Position numbers and translations under genes: made by a program. Below are positions 1 to 12,200 of a stretch of 64,000 bases of DNA, piece by piece (position 1 is the first letter of the stretch; each line of letters starts with the position of its first letter). This DNA comes from Yamagishiella unicocca (taxonomy: Eukaryota > Chlorophyta > Chlorophyceae > Chlamydomonadales > Volvocaceae). The stretch lies in NCBI GenBank assembly GCA_003116995.1, contig BDSL01000042.1, positions 186,001 to 250,000 on the forward strand, read 5' to 3'. The notes under the pieces were generated by a model. That model made no database searches. It saw only the letters and a program-made list of their open reading frames with translations, and had not been told where the DNA came from.

Positions 1-999
1 GCCTGCTCTGTCTGCTGAACACTTTCCCCAGCCGTCGCGGACTCACCAGTACTCAGCGCGGCTCAGCGCAGCCCTGCGCAGCTCAGCGCAGCCCTTAAGC
101 TCTGGAGCCCACTGCTACAGGGGTACTCCATCACGCCGCTTGTCGAGTCTGTAATGATGTGTTCGGCTAAGGATTTTGGTGTTTCCAGCCTGGGAAATAG
201 ACATTTATTTATCAACAAAAATCAAAGTCAAGGCTGGAAAAAACTGCATATTTGGATCCAAATGAGGGCCGAGATGGTTCGCGCTACAACGAATGTTTTG
301 GTTGTGTCACATGAGCATGAGCATGAGCATGTTACAGACGTAGGGCCCTCCCAGGTCCTGTCCATATCCCCACGAACCGTTCGGTCAGGAGGCGCTTCTA
401 GAGCAATAGTATATGGGGGAGAAAAACGATTAATTTTAACTACATATGCTGCCAACGGGGGAGGCTTCCGAAGTGTACACCTTTTCAAGTGTCGTTTCTA
501 TGTGTGGCGATTTGATAAAGTAAACTTGCTAAGTTCGCCGTAACCGATTTCGTCATGACCGTCTTCATCCCTAGATCAGCATTTATTGCTCATTACTGCC
601 GTATCGCGTTACAGCAGAAGAAGGGGTCGAATGGCCAGCACTCAGATCCCAGCCACCCGGTGTAGAGGCCAGCACTCAGATCCCAGCCACCCCTTCGGAG
701 ACACAAAATCCAGAAAAGAATAGAAAGACGCACGCCCCTGACACCCACCCATATTGAGATTGCACTAGTGGCCGACAGTGATGACAGTCACCACATTGCA
801 CCCCGCGCCTAAAAACACGGCAAACACGCCCTGTAAGGCAACAAGAAAAGAACGCCCCGCAAGGCGGCGAAACCACCCAAACCGAACGGGACCCCGCACG
901 GCGCCAGGGGCGCCCCGTATTGAGACCGGAGCGGCGCCCCCGACGTCGAGTGCAGCAGAGCCGAGCACACGGCCGCTACCCAGGGGAGGAGGGTGGGAA
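1..999. other. No recognisable gene; short repeats
   Basis: I see no credible coding exon here. A hexamer ATGAGC is repeated about three times near 310-331. A segment of about 25 bp beginning GGCCAGCACTCAG is duplicated at about 633-657 and 667-691. From about 780 the sequence becomes C-rich and ends in a purine-rich tract (982-998) just before the possible LTR described next, so the right part may be the 3' internal end of an old LTR retroelement. Confidence 0.5.
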
Positions 1000-1195
1000 T
1001 GTTAGAGGCCGCCGTCCCGGCAGAGGGACACGGCTCTTTGGTACTATCAGCACAACGGCAGATACTGAGAACAGGCAGGCGCGCAACCTAAGCAGCAGCC
1101 AGCCACCAGTCGCCGTACCAGTCGTCGTACCCGCACCATGCGCTGGACACCTGCACGCCACGGCAGTCTATTCGCAATAAACAGCCTTATCTCAT
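982..1195 (+). mobile_element. Possible LTR fragment with polypurine tract
   Basis: A purine-rich run at 982-998 (AGGGGAGGAGGGTGGGAA type) is followed at once by TGTTAG at 1000. That is the usual arrangement of a polypurine tract abutting the 5' end of a 3' LTR. An AATAAA lies near 1175. No second LTR, target duplication or internal polyprotein is visible, and the segment stops where the LINE fragment begins. This rests on the PPT/TG junction alone. Confidence 0.3.
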
Positions 1196-1893
1196 TCATA
1201 CTTCACTCGATAAGCCATGTCTTATTCCTGACGCAAGCCTCATTTCTGCATAAGCTGGACATTCAAGCAAGACGTGCAATTCGTCCTCTACTGACCGTGT
1301 GCCCTGAGTCACGCAAAACGGCAGACTCTATCCGCTCGAACTCGTCCCCTAGGGCGATTGGCTTCAAGATCCCAGCAACCTAACCTGAACCGCATCAGCG
1401 CCACATGGTGCTTACGCGGGATATCAGAGCAGGTATGGCCTGAAGGGCCGTCGGGTCCTCCTTTCGCATCAATCAACCCCATCCAATGCTTATAACGGCA
1501 CATCTTAACTCCGGGGAGCCTTCCGTCCGAGATGAAGGCCCTTGGGTCAACATCTAGACGACGATGGCTCCATTCAAACATAAACCTATTTCTTAGACGC
1601 TCTAATAAATCGCTAGCCGGGAGGGGCTGCGAAGCAAGCCAGGGAGCTATGATGTGAGGGCGGTCCGCGTGGGGGGACCCCGCCGACGGTTGCCCCGCTC
1701 TCCAATTATAATCAAGCTTATCACACACTCTTATTACTTTGGCAACCCAACAGTCGCCTATAAAGCCGTTATTTGCAGCGATCTTAATATCTTCTTGAAG
1801 CACTGCATTTGCCAAGGTATGAGGTTGGCTAACCAACCTGTTCCAGAAATTAAAAACCAGCTTTGCCCAGTACCATTGAAGTGGTAGCTCCAA
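1196..1893 (-). pseudogene. 3' fragment of an L1-type LINE ORF2 (frameshifted)
   Basis: On the minus strand the reading frame from 1893 gives the C-terminal tail of a non-LTR retrotransposon ORF2, after the reverse transcriptase core. Visible motifs are LPLQWYWAKLVFNFWNRL, then MRFRLGCWDLEANRP and a Cys-rich RVCRF at about 1310. The frame breaks at about 1312. One base of shift continues into VEDELHVLLECPAY, the hallmark zf-RVT tail of L1-clade elements, and ends at a stop at 1196-1198. A stop codon lies just upstream of 1893 and no RT core is present, so this is a truncated, dead copy. Confidence 0.75.
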
Positions 1894-3251
1894 AGGTGCC
1901 TAAATATTAGGTATTCCTAAATTCGGCCACTTCCCGCTTTTCGCGTATTGCTCGCACATATCGCTTCCGTACAGGCCCGGCCTTTGTATTAAAGCTAAGC
2001 TACATATTTAAGACAAACTTGTATACGTGTTTCTTGCGTGCGTACTCCACAGAGCGTCGTTCCGGCCGAGTCGGTCTCCCAAATTTTCGGCCAGTAGTCT
2101 TGGCTGCGACCTGGGCATCGATGCTTTGAGCGCTTGCAGGTTTACGCCTGTCCTCCTCAACTTCCCCGCCAGTACCTCTTATGGTCACATTGGTATGTAG
2201 CCAATCAAAACCCAAACGGCCTTACCCACCATACTGATACCCGCATCCACCAACAGCGGCCAACTTCAACGATGGTGCGACAATGCAATCTGGCGCAACG
2301 ACGTGTGAGCAAGGGAAGACACACACGCTCCCTGTACCGGCCGTGCGCGTCCGTTACTTAAATCCTGTCTACAAGGGCACATGGCGACGTCATCCGGGGT
2401 TCAGCCGACGTGTTTGGCCCTGTATACCGTGTGGCACGCGTTGAACAAGCACGTCTCTTAACACCGACCGCATTAGGGGAGCAACAAGCGAATCGCAACA
2501 CAGCTGAATCGGCCGTCAATCCCTACCGATCCCCACGCCTGTCACCGGGCGCATTGGTGGGGTTTGACCTCCTGCCTCCGTAGCCTCATATGTAAAGCGA
2601 CACCTAATTCAGCACTGGTGAGGGCGCCAGGATGTTCAACGTCGTAGGCGAGCGTACTGTACGACCAGCCAGGGCCGGCGAAGTAGCTAGCGGGAGCGCC
2701 TTACTTGCTTCTTGATTACATCGCGATTACATTATTGGAAGCATCTAAATATTTGGATTGAAAGGAGGAGAGGTTATCGGAGGTATGGAGTGTCAACTTC
2801 GTATAATTATACCTAAGGTCCTTAGCATCTGTGTGAAATGATATGAAGCCGGCGTGTCGCCGTTTGGATTTTACTTTGCCATTGCTTGTATGTCTCGGCA
2901 TCAGCACGCATTATGTATCAACAAGGTTTTCAACTGCCCGGAGTGGTACCGTTATACTATCCGTATGCGACTGATTTAACGTCCATAGCACCACACAATC
3001 GCATCGCATTGCATTACATTTCTGTTTTTGTATAAGATTACTGTTTTTCGAAGTCGGTCTACGAAATGTATAGACGTAAGATAGAAACAGAACATGGACA
3101 CCACCGGCACGGATACCAGCAATAAAGGCTCCTGTAACTACGGCTTATGCGATACAGTTCCTAGTTGCTTATCCTGCCTTTAAACGACATACTGTGAGCA
3201 CAGAGCATTCGCTCGAGGCTCACACGTTCCCTCTATATCGCATCCAGCACT
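1894..3251. other. Intergenic region, nothing recognised
   Basis: No exon or repeat could be supported. The last few hundred bases must contain the promoter and 5' UTR of the + strand NACHT/WD40 gene. A TATA-like CTATATC at about 3231-3238 lies only about 15 bases before the start codon, too close to be assigned with confidence. Confidence 0.4.
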
Positions 3252-3287
3252 ATGGGCTGTGGAACTTCCCGGTCGCAATCATCAGAA
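3252..3287 (+). other. Exon 1: acylation-type N-terminus, copy A
   Basis: This 36-nt exon encodes [12 protein letters not shown] and ends at GTAAGT. Gly2 and Ser6 fit the N-myristoyltransferase consensus, and Cys3 beside it is a typical palmitoylation site. The paralog has an exon of identical length at 24,102-24,137 encoding [12 protein letters not shown]. The conserved start supports this ATG and predicts a membrane-tethered protein. The following intron is 100 nt if CAG at 3385-3387 is the acceptor, or only 34 nt if CAG at 3319-3321 is used; both keep the frame. Confidence 0.75.
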
Positions 3288-6200
3288 GTAAGTTGGAAGC
3301 TTACTAATGGCCACTACGCAGCGCATACCAAGCGGCCTAACACCAAAGTGTACGTGGGGCGTGCCGGAGCAGGGTCTGAGTCCACAGGCTGGCTCCAGAA
3401 CGTCAAAGAATGCGCTCGAGCGATCGACGGGTTCTGAGCGAGGGCCTGCGTCGGCGACCGGAGCCGCAGCCGCGCGTCAAGGGGATCCCAGAGCCTCCAG
3501 CGCCAGTCGACCGTCTGCTGGATCAACAAGCGCCCCCAACACCCCTCGAAAGTCTGCACCCAGCGGCACGAACCTACCGCAGGTGGCAGCCATCAGGATA
3601 GGTATGCTGTGGCAGGGATTGGCCAGAACGTCCAGATGCGTCCGTTAGCCCCTCTGTCGCTCTCCCATCACCATCCGGCCGCATTGCCGCTCCTATCAGC
3701 ATGCCCTGCTCCTAGTTGTTTGCCCATACAACTGGGGCATTCCTTGGGAGGACATCGATTAGCAAGCATTCCTTCCGCGTTGACCCAGCTTGAGGATGTG
3801 GTCATGCCATAACCGTCCCTTTGGGCACGCGTGACCTCCCCCATCTCTTACTGCTCCCTGCTTGGTCCCAGACGACGACCCGCTGGCAGCACTGTCCAAG
3901 GGTATCTCATTGCGGGGTTTACGGAAGCTGAGGAAGGACCTCATCACCTTCTTCGGTGCGTCCACCTACTCCACGTTGACTACACATGACATCAACACCC
4001 GCTGGGTGCAGGCGGTGACCGGGGGGTCGCGATGCCGTGTGGCGGAGGACCCCGCGCTGATCGCCGCCGAGGACGTGGGCGTGCCCATGTACTTCATCAG
4101 CCACGCCTGGAAGAACCGCTTCGAGCTGCTGCTGAGCTCCGTGGAGGCCTTCCTCACGAGTGCGGACGAGGAGACGCGGGTGTGGATCGACATCCTGGCC
4201 GTCAACCAGCACAGGGATACGCCGCACCAGGCGCGGGATGTCGCCGCCTTCAAGGTGTGGCACGGGTGCTTGCCTCTGGCAGTGTGGCGGTGTATGTGCG
4301 GTGTGTGACCAGACTTTCGGTTGTGGGTGGCGAGCGTTTCCCTGGGAACGGCGGTGCTGACCTTCCGGATGCCTCCCATCGGAACATACCTTCCTTCAGG
4401 ACGTGGTTCGCGTCTCCAGTGGCGGCACGCTGGTGGTGCTGGACCTAGCCAACATCAACCCGGCCCGTCGCGCCTGGTGCGTTTACGAGTGGGCCGCCAC
4501 TCTGGCGCTGCACGGCCCGGACGGGCTGCACCTGCGAGTGGGCGCGGAAGAGCGCGCGACTCTGGTGTCGTCACTCGACGTGACGCAGGCCGAGTGCTAC
4601 AACGCCGCCGACAAGGACATGATCCTGGCGGACGTGGTGGCGCAACATGGCTCCACGGACGCCTTCAACTACAAGCTGCGGCTGCAGCTCCTGCTGGAGC
4701 CGCTCAGCTACACCGTGGACGTGCGGCGGCTGACGGAACGATCAGCGGGCACCAAGTGGCGCTTCGGGCCGGTGGAGGAGTGGCTGGGACAGGGACCGGC
4801 GAGTGGCGGACCGCGCGCGCTGGTTGTGGCGGGCGGCGCGGGCGAGGGCAAGAGCACGGTGTCTGCGACGCTGGTGGCGAGCCAGAAGGGCCAGGCGCAG
4901 GGGGCCGAAAGTGGAGGCGGAAGCATGGCAGACCGCATAACCGCCTACCACTTCCTAAAGTACAACGACCAACGGCGGCTGGATCCCGTGCGTATCGTGA
5001 AGAGCCTGGCGTTCCAGCTGGCGCTCAAGTGAGTCAACCAGCCCCCAACCGCCAACCACAAACCGCCAACAGTTAACACTCGCGCTTCACATGCCAGTTC
5101 CACACGAAAATGCACAACCCGACTTTGTTTGCCCCTGCGTAGCTTCATGTCCCTCAACGCAATGCACATGCTCGTCGACACATAACGAAAACATCGACAT
5201 GTTGTAAACAATCATCGCCGCAGAAACACCGGGTAGCATATCCTGACTTTCATATCGGGTGTCCTCTCACATGTAGAATGCCCGCGCTTCGCGATGAGAT
5301 CCTTGGCAAAGACGCCTACAGCCTTCTTTGCTCGGCCCGTGATGTCGGATCTGCAGTGGCGCAACTTCTCCTGCACCCGCTACACGCACTTGCGAAGAAA
5401 CAGCAGCAGCCGCAACAGCTGGTGATCCTCATCGACGCGCTAGACGAGGCCGAACCGCAGCCCCCGCCAATGTCAGCAACGACAGCAGCTGGCGGCGGCA
5501 GTAGCGGGGGCGGTAGCGGCGGCGCCAGCAGTGTTGTTCCTTGCGGCAATAAGGCGTTCCAGCTAATCTCTAGGCACCTGGCTGAGCTGCCGCCATTCGT
5601 GCGGTTCGTCTTTACCACACGGCCGGATGCAGTGGGTGGCCAGGTGCTGCCTGCGTTGGACCGCCTGTTCGCCGAGGGAGGGGGCGTGCGCTACCTGACC
5701 CCGGGGGAGCTGAGGGAGAGCACCGGTGTATCGGCTGAGGCCGGCACGAGCGGCGACAACGGGCAGGGCGTGGGGGGCGGGGTGATGGTTTACCACACGG
5801 TGGCGGACGAGTGCCTCGCGCCGGCAGCGGTAGCGCGCAAGGACAAGCCGACCCTGGCGGACCTGTACGAACTGTACAGCGCAGTGTTCGGCCGCGCCTG
5901 GGCGGCGTACGGCTCCCAGGACGCGGGTGTGGTGTCGCGGCTGCTGGAGGCAGTGCTGGCCGCTCAGGAGCCGCTGCCGCAGAGCAGGCTGCAGGCGCTG
6001 GGGCTGGCGCGCATGCCCGCTAAGCTGCCCGGGTGGCCGGTGCTGTTCACTGTGGAGGAACACCACCTGTACACGATGCACAAGAGCCTGGCGGACTGGA
6101 TGACGAAAGAAGGGGGCGCGAGCGGCGGCGGGGCAGCCGGCCTTGCGCCCTTTCTTGCGCTGACCACTGCCAACGGCCACCTGCAGCTGGCTCGGCAGTT

Positions 6201-9200
6201 GGCGGGGGAGCGGACGGCGGCAGGCGGCGGCACCGCGGAGGCAGTGGGCGGCGGAGGCGTGGGGATTATCTCGCCGTACTGTTACAAGTACCTCGTACGA
6301 CACCTCGTCATGGCAGCAGCTGGTAAAAATAGCGGCGCCGCCAAGGAGGCGTACGCGCTGCTTGAACCCGCACTGTATGACTATGAGTTCTTGGCGAGCT
6401 CCTTCCAGCAGGACCTCGGCCGCGGCTTGATTGCCGACCTCACAGGGATGGGCGCTCCGCCGCCACCTATCGCTGACGCGCTGCGTTGGCTGCTGGCGAA
6501 GCAGCACGAGCTCCAAACTGCCAGGGATGTCAACGGCGTCCTGCAGACGGCGTTGATGAGCCCGTCGGGGACTGCCGTCTATCGGCGGGCTTGCGAGTAC
6601 TACAGCGCGCAGCAGGCGCAGCAGGGCCGCCCGGGGTTCCGGCTGGTGCAGCAGATGGGCGGCCCTCCGACCAGCTGGCCGGCGCTGCGCTGCACGATGA
6701 AGGTGCGGCTTTGGGAGGCGGGGGCCGGCTGCTGCTGGCCAGGAAGGCGGGGAAAGGGCCTTTCGGGACCTGCGTATGTTTACCAATATTTTGTAAAGAT
6801 TTCGAGAACACGCACACAAATCAGAAGCGGTGGGGCCTGTTGGCTCAAAGTCGTCGAGGTAGCGCATGTCTGGGGGCTGGGCCTGGGCGACTGACCACGT
6901 TAACCCATACACGGCGCCGTCGCAAGAGGTTGCTGCCGGGATGGCTGTGTGCCTCATCCTGCGATCCCAGCATTTCCTTCCGCAAACCGCCCGACATGAG
7001 AGCGCAGTCCGTACCACATGGCGTGCTGGGCGTGGCCTTCAGCCCCGACGGGCGCACGCTGGCTAGCAGCGGGGAGGCAGAGGACGGCATGGTCCGGCTG
7101 TGGAGCACGAGTAGCGGGTCCCTGCTCATCGCCATGGAGGTAATGCTGTGTTTGTGACAGTTTTACCAAAGTGCACTAGCTGTTGTACGCTTCAGCCCAC
7201 AACCGCTGCTTAGATGTCGTCATCCGTGACTTGCCGCGGCCCAAGGTCAACTAACACGCAACCATAGTGACGGTTGCAGTGCATTACTCAAGCCCTACCT
7301 GACTCCCAGAACCTTCCCGGCTCCCACTCCCTGCTGGCTGATACGTGATCGTCTGCGGACACCGCCGCAGCCCTCGGGAGGTCGGGTCGATGCCTGCAGC
7401 ATTCCCTGCGTCGCATTCAGCCTCGACGGCCGTACAGTCGCGGCGGGAACTGAAAAGAACAAAATAGAAATGTATGACGTCACAACAGGGCTCCACATTG
7501 GGAGTATTCAGGTAAGTAGGGCGAAGGTTCTGAGGGGCGAAGTCGGCAGGATGTATGCACTGGTCTCATGGGTGATATAGCTGTGGGAGGAATAACTGTA
7601 CCCCTTAAAATACCATTATATGCGTTACTCCGGTCCCACGTGTCCCCTATTTCGGTTGGACAACGCCAGAATATCCCACCCATTCCGTGGTCGACGTCAG
7701 TCGAAGGTTCTAGATACTTCCCGCAAATGCCAATCCTCAGATGCTCGACCTGGCGACCCTTGACTGGTACATGGAACCCATGCAGGGACACAAGCGCAGC
7801 GTGTCAGGCATTGTCTTTGCGAGGTTTCAGGGTGAGGCAATCATTATCTCCAGCAGCCACGACCGCACAGTGAGGCTCTGGCGTCGTAAGGCAGCTGCCA
7901 GTACGGCGGACGCTGAGGGTGCGAAAGCACCCGAAATGGGGGCGGCACCCATGCCCGCGGAAGTACGGCAGCTCGGTCAGGGCGCCGACTGGGAGTGCTT
8001 CGCAGTCCTCGAGGTGCGACACCTGCGCGCGGCGACAAGGAGGCGTGACGGCAATAGGTTGAAGGAAATTTGGCAGCCCTATAATAAGCACGCGTTGATG
8101 TCTTCGTCGTCCGTGTTTGCGTGCCCATTCGCCATGTGTCGATTGCAGGGTCACACTGCGGGCGTCTCCTCCGTGGCTGCGACGCACGGCAGCGAGGGCT
8201 TCCTGATCGTCAGCGGTGGCGGCGAGAGAGCGGTGCGGCTGTGGCAGCCTCGCACCGCCGGTGTGGGGTTCGGTGGTGCCGGCGAGTGGCAGTGCACTGC
8301 AACTCTGGAGGTGAGCTCAAGGGAGGGACAGAGCGCGTGGGGGATGATGGTGTAGGCGGGGGGGATGCGAGGAAGACCCGTGGATGCGAGGAAGACCCGT
8401 GTAGGCGGGCGAGAGAGGAGCCTCCTAAGACCGCTTTCGTGGCTTCACTCCTACGTGCATTCCTGCGCTCCGGTTCTGACACCGCCATCCTGCGCAAGAT
8501 CGGCTCCGTGCACGCCCCGCATCTAGCTACTAGATAGCCGGGGCGCATACATCCCAAATGTCCAGCCGTCGGTTTCCAACGTTCAACCGCCGGTTTCCGT
8601 TTTCCAGACTCCGCCTCAAACACTGCGCGCTGCGTGCAGGGCCATGTGGATGCTATTGAGAGCGTCGCCGTCAGCCCTGACGGCCGTACCGTTGCCAGCG
8701 GCGGGGCGCCAAAAGACAAGACGGCGCGGCTATGGCAGCAGCGGCTGCCGGCGGGCGGTGGCGATGCCGAGTGGCAGTGCGTCGCAGTCCTTAGGGTAGG
8801 GCGGCATGGCACATCGACTGAGGCGCGGGTGGTCTGTGGGCGGGTGTGGTGCGCGGGCGGCTGCAAGGTGGTTATAGGAGGTTGTAGTTGTAACGGTTAC
8901 AGTGGGTCCCAGGAGGTGTTGCCGCTGCTGCTCGGTATAATACGTGCGATTAGTTTCACGATCAGATGGTCGGTCCAGGGGTCGCTGTACGGGTCTTTGC
9001 TGCACATCTCACGAGCTCGTTAATAATGGCTCATCCCTCCGCTTATCGCTACATCACCGTCACGTAATTGCTTGGCGCTAGCTCCACATCTTCCAAACGT
9101 TCCAGGGGTCCTAACATCCAGCGACCAACCGCCAACCGCCAACGGCCAGCAATTCATAACGTGCCCCCTGGTGCAGGGCCACGTCACCCACGTAACGGCC

Positions 9201-12200
9201 GTGAAATTTCTCGTGCATAACGGACTGTACGTGCTGGCCACCGGCGGCGGCCTGGGGGATGAGATGGTGCGGTTGTGGGTTCAGCGAGCTGCTGAGAGCG
9301 GCCAGGCGGCTGGTTCCGGAGCCAATGGCGGTGCCCCGATAGGCGACGGTAACTGGCGCTGCGCCGGGATACTCAAGGTACGGACAGCGGTAGCCGGGTG
9401 GTGAGAGAGTGCTTAATTAGGTACCCCCAAAGAGCACTGGGCTGTAAGTTATCCACCTGAGGGCCTTATTGGGGTCTGTGGTAGTTGGGACGACATGCGT
9501 CTCCAGCACTCATTCGTGAGTTAACCCGCTTTGCGCTGAGGTCCCGTCCACCGTAAATGACAAGCCGTAAACGACATGTCCGTTTCTGGTAGTGATTTGC
9601 ATCGCATTGAGGCCCTTCTCGTCGTACGGATGCCTTACAGGGGCACGAGCGGGATGTCTTGGGCCTAGCGACCAACCCCGCCAACAGCCTCAGCCTCGCC
9701 AGCTGCGGCAAGGACGCGTCAGTGCGGCTGTGGGACCTGACAGGCGCGCTGCCTGACCTGATGGCGGTGGCGGCAGGGAAGGAGGCACCCGGTGCTGTTC
9801 CTGAGCGCGACGAGGTAGGTACGGGTTGCGCCTCTGGGACAGCAAAACGATTTCGGTCCGGTGAAGCCCATATAATCGCCCCCGGATGCTGTCCGTCGCA
9901 ACAATACCGATAGCGTCCCTCATTTCGCTCCCGCCGGCAAGTCGAGGGCTGGGAAGGCGTTTGGTGGCGGCGGACGGGTTGGCCGCCGGACCCGGCCCCT
10001 GTTATCCAGTCATCCAACCTGATAAGAACTGACCTCCCACATACGGCTCGACGCCTCCGTTGACGCAGAATGGCATCCTGCTCGAAGCTGTCTGGGTTGT
10101 CGCGTTCAGCCCGCATGACGGGAAGCTGCTAGCCACCGCCAACGACGACAAAACGGTGCGGCTGTGGGAGCAGGACGCCAAGGCCGGCACGTGGTGCTGT
10201 ACGGCGGAGCTAACGGTAAGGCCATGCGCGGGTGTAGGGCCTGATACGTACACGGCCGGGCGCAGGCGCAGGTATGAGACTGCAATCGCATTAGCAATTT
10301 CAATCACGGTCACAACAGCGCTGGCTGGTGAGCTGTAGCCATCAGGTGAGAGGCCGGAAAGACACACCCCTTCCGCCACCCCAGGCCGCCACGCCCACAC
10401 CGGCACCCGTGCCCCGCCCTTACCCGGAACCCCTTGCTCTGACCCGGTCGCACAGGGGCACAACTCGCCAGTGCAGGCCGCAGCAATCAGTCGGCCCGAT
10501 GCGGACGGGCGGGTGTGGGTCGCAAGCGGTGGCGGGGACAAGACTGTGAAGCTGTGGCGGCGTGGGGACACGGAAGCAGGAGAGGGCACTGGTACCGGCT
10601 CCGCGGCAGGGTGTGGACCCGGTGCTTGGAAGTGCGTCCAAACCCTCAAAGTAGGTGGTGAAGAGGGCACAGTGCAGCAGTCTGGGGCACGTTGCTGCGA
10701 GGGCCTCGCACTCAGGACTGAGTTTCCCTTCGGAAGGCGCCTGGAGACTCCTTTCCCGGCAGTGTTACTGGACCCATAGGTCGGTAGGTGCGTGGTCTCC
10801 GGTTGCGGCTGTCCGCTTGCACGCGGCAAGCCGGTTTTCAATACCACAGTCTGGCAACTGTCAGTGATCCGCAACACCCGCCTGACTCGCTTGGCGTCCT
10901 TTGTACAGGCTCACACATCTTCCGTTTGCAGCATCGCTTTTGGCAGCCCCGCGGGAGGACCAACCTTGCTGGCGAGCACGGGCGACAAGGATATTAAGCT
11001 GTGGTCGGCACCGAGTGGCGGCGGCGAATGGATTTGCACGGCAGTACTCAAGGCAAGTGCAGAGTCGATGGTGGCAGTTTGCGCCGTTGGAGTCTGCCAT
11101 TTCAGGGAAGAGCTGAGCCGGTCTACCCATCCTTGTCACCTGCGTCACCCCGAAACTAATGTCGTAGGCGCAGGATGGACCAATCCTCACCCGCGCATGA
11201 ACATGCATGGTCGCCTCGCGTTTCGTCGTGTGTCTTGCGCTTTGCCGCACCGAAGACGTTGCTCAATGCTCCGAAACCACACCCACCGCCGCTCCGGTCC
11301 CATCACCCTTTACACACGGGGCGCCATTGTTCCGCCGCAATTGTAAACGATACGCAATGTAACAACTCATCTGGATTCGCCCCGATGCTCTAATGCTGCC
11401 ATTGCCTGTCCGCACCACGCCCCACCAAACCAGGCCGACTCGCATGAGGACTCCGGGCGTTGCCTAACGTTTCGCCCTGACGGCCTGATGGTGGCTGCCG
11501 GTGGCTGGGATGGCGCCGTGCGGCTGTGGAGCCGTGACTCCAATCAGCCCGGCGCTGGGGAGCCCGCCGCTCCGTGGAAGATGACAGCCGTACTCAAGGT
11601 AGGTGCGGATTAGTTTAGGGTTTAAGCGTTGCACTCGTTGCACCGAAGGATCAATTCCAGTGCGGCGCGCGGCGCGGCGCCATAGTAAGTGGACAGCAGC
11701 CCCAGTCGGTACATACACAGGAGCAACCACATCTCGACAGCAGCCCCAGTCGGTACATACACAGGAGCAACCACATCTCCTCCCAGATGCATTCGATGCC
11801 TAGCGCTCCTAGCGCCCCTAGCGCCGCGCCATCCTCGGTTCTCCCGTTTCCCACAGGGCCACCAAGATGCGATATGGGGCGTTGCGTTCAGTCCTGATGG
11901 CAGCTGGCTGGCTGCAGCTGGCTGGGACAAGTGCGTCTCTGTCTGGCGCTCTCAAGGCGGTGGTGGCAAAGACCAAAGTGGCAGGGCCGCCACTGAAACC
12001 GACGGCAGCGGGAGCAATAGGAGGGCGTCCGTCGACGTCAGCGGCGGCAGCGAGAGCCGCAGAAGAGCCTCCGGCGTCGCCAATATTGGCAGCGAGAGTG
12101 CTAGAAGGGCCTCTGTCGACATGCGCGTGCGCAGCGATACCGGTAGGAAGGCATCGGGCGCCGTCAGCATCGGCAGCGAGAGCGGTCGGAGAGCTTCCGG

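Noticed and set aside
3231..3238. TATA box for copy A
   Set aside because: It is only about 15 bases before the start codon, leaving no room for a normal 5' UTR.
6703..6894. Reading through the end of exon 5 instead of splicing at GTGCGG
   Set aside because: The read-through peptide has no WD character, differs between copies after about 25 residues and hits a stop. The GTGCGG donor gives phase-0 joining to the first WD exon in both copies.
5563..7017. A 484-aa open frame on the minus strand opposite the NACHT exon, and similar antisense frames
   Set aside because: They are shadows of a GC-rich coding exon. The sense strand has clear NACHT motifs and splice sites.
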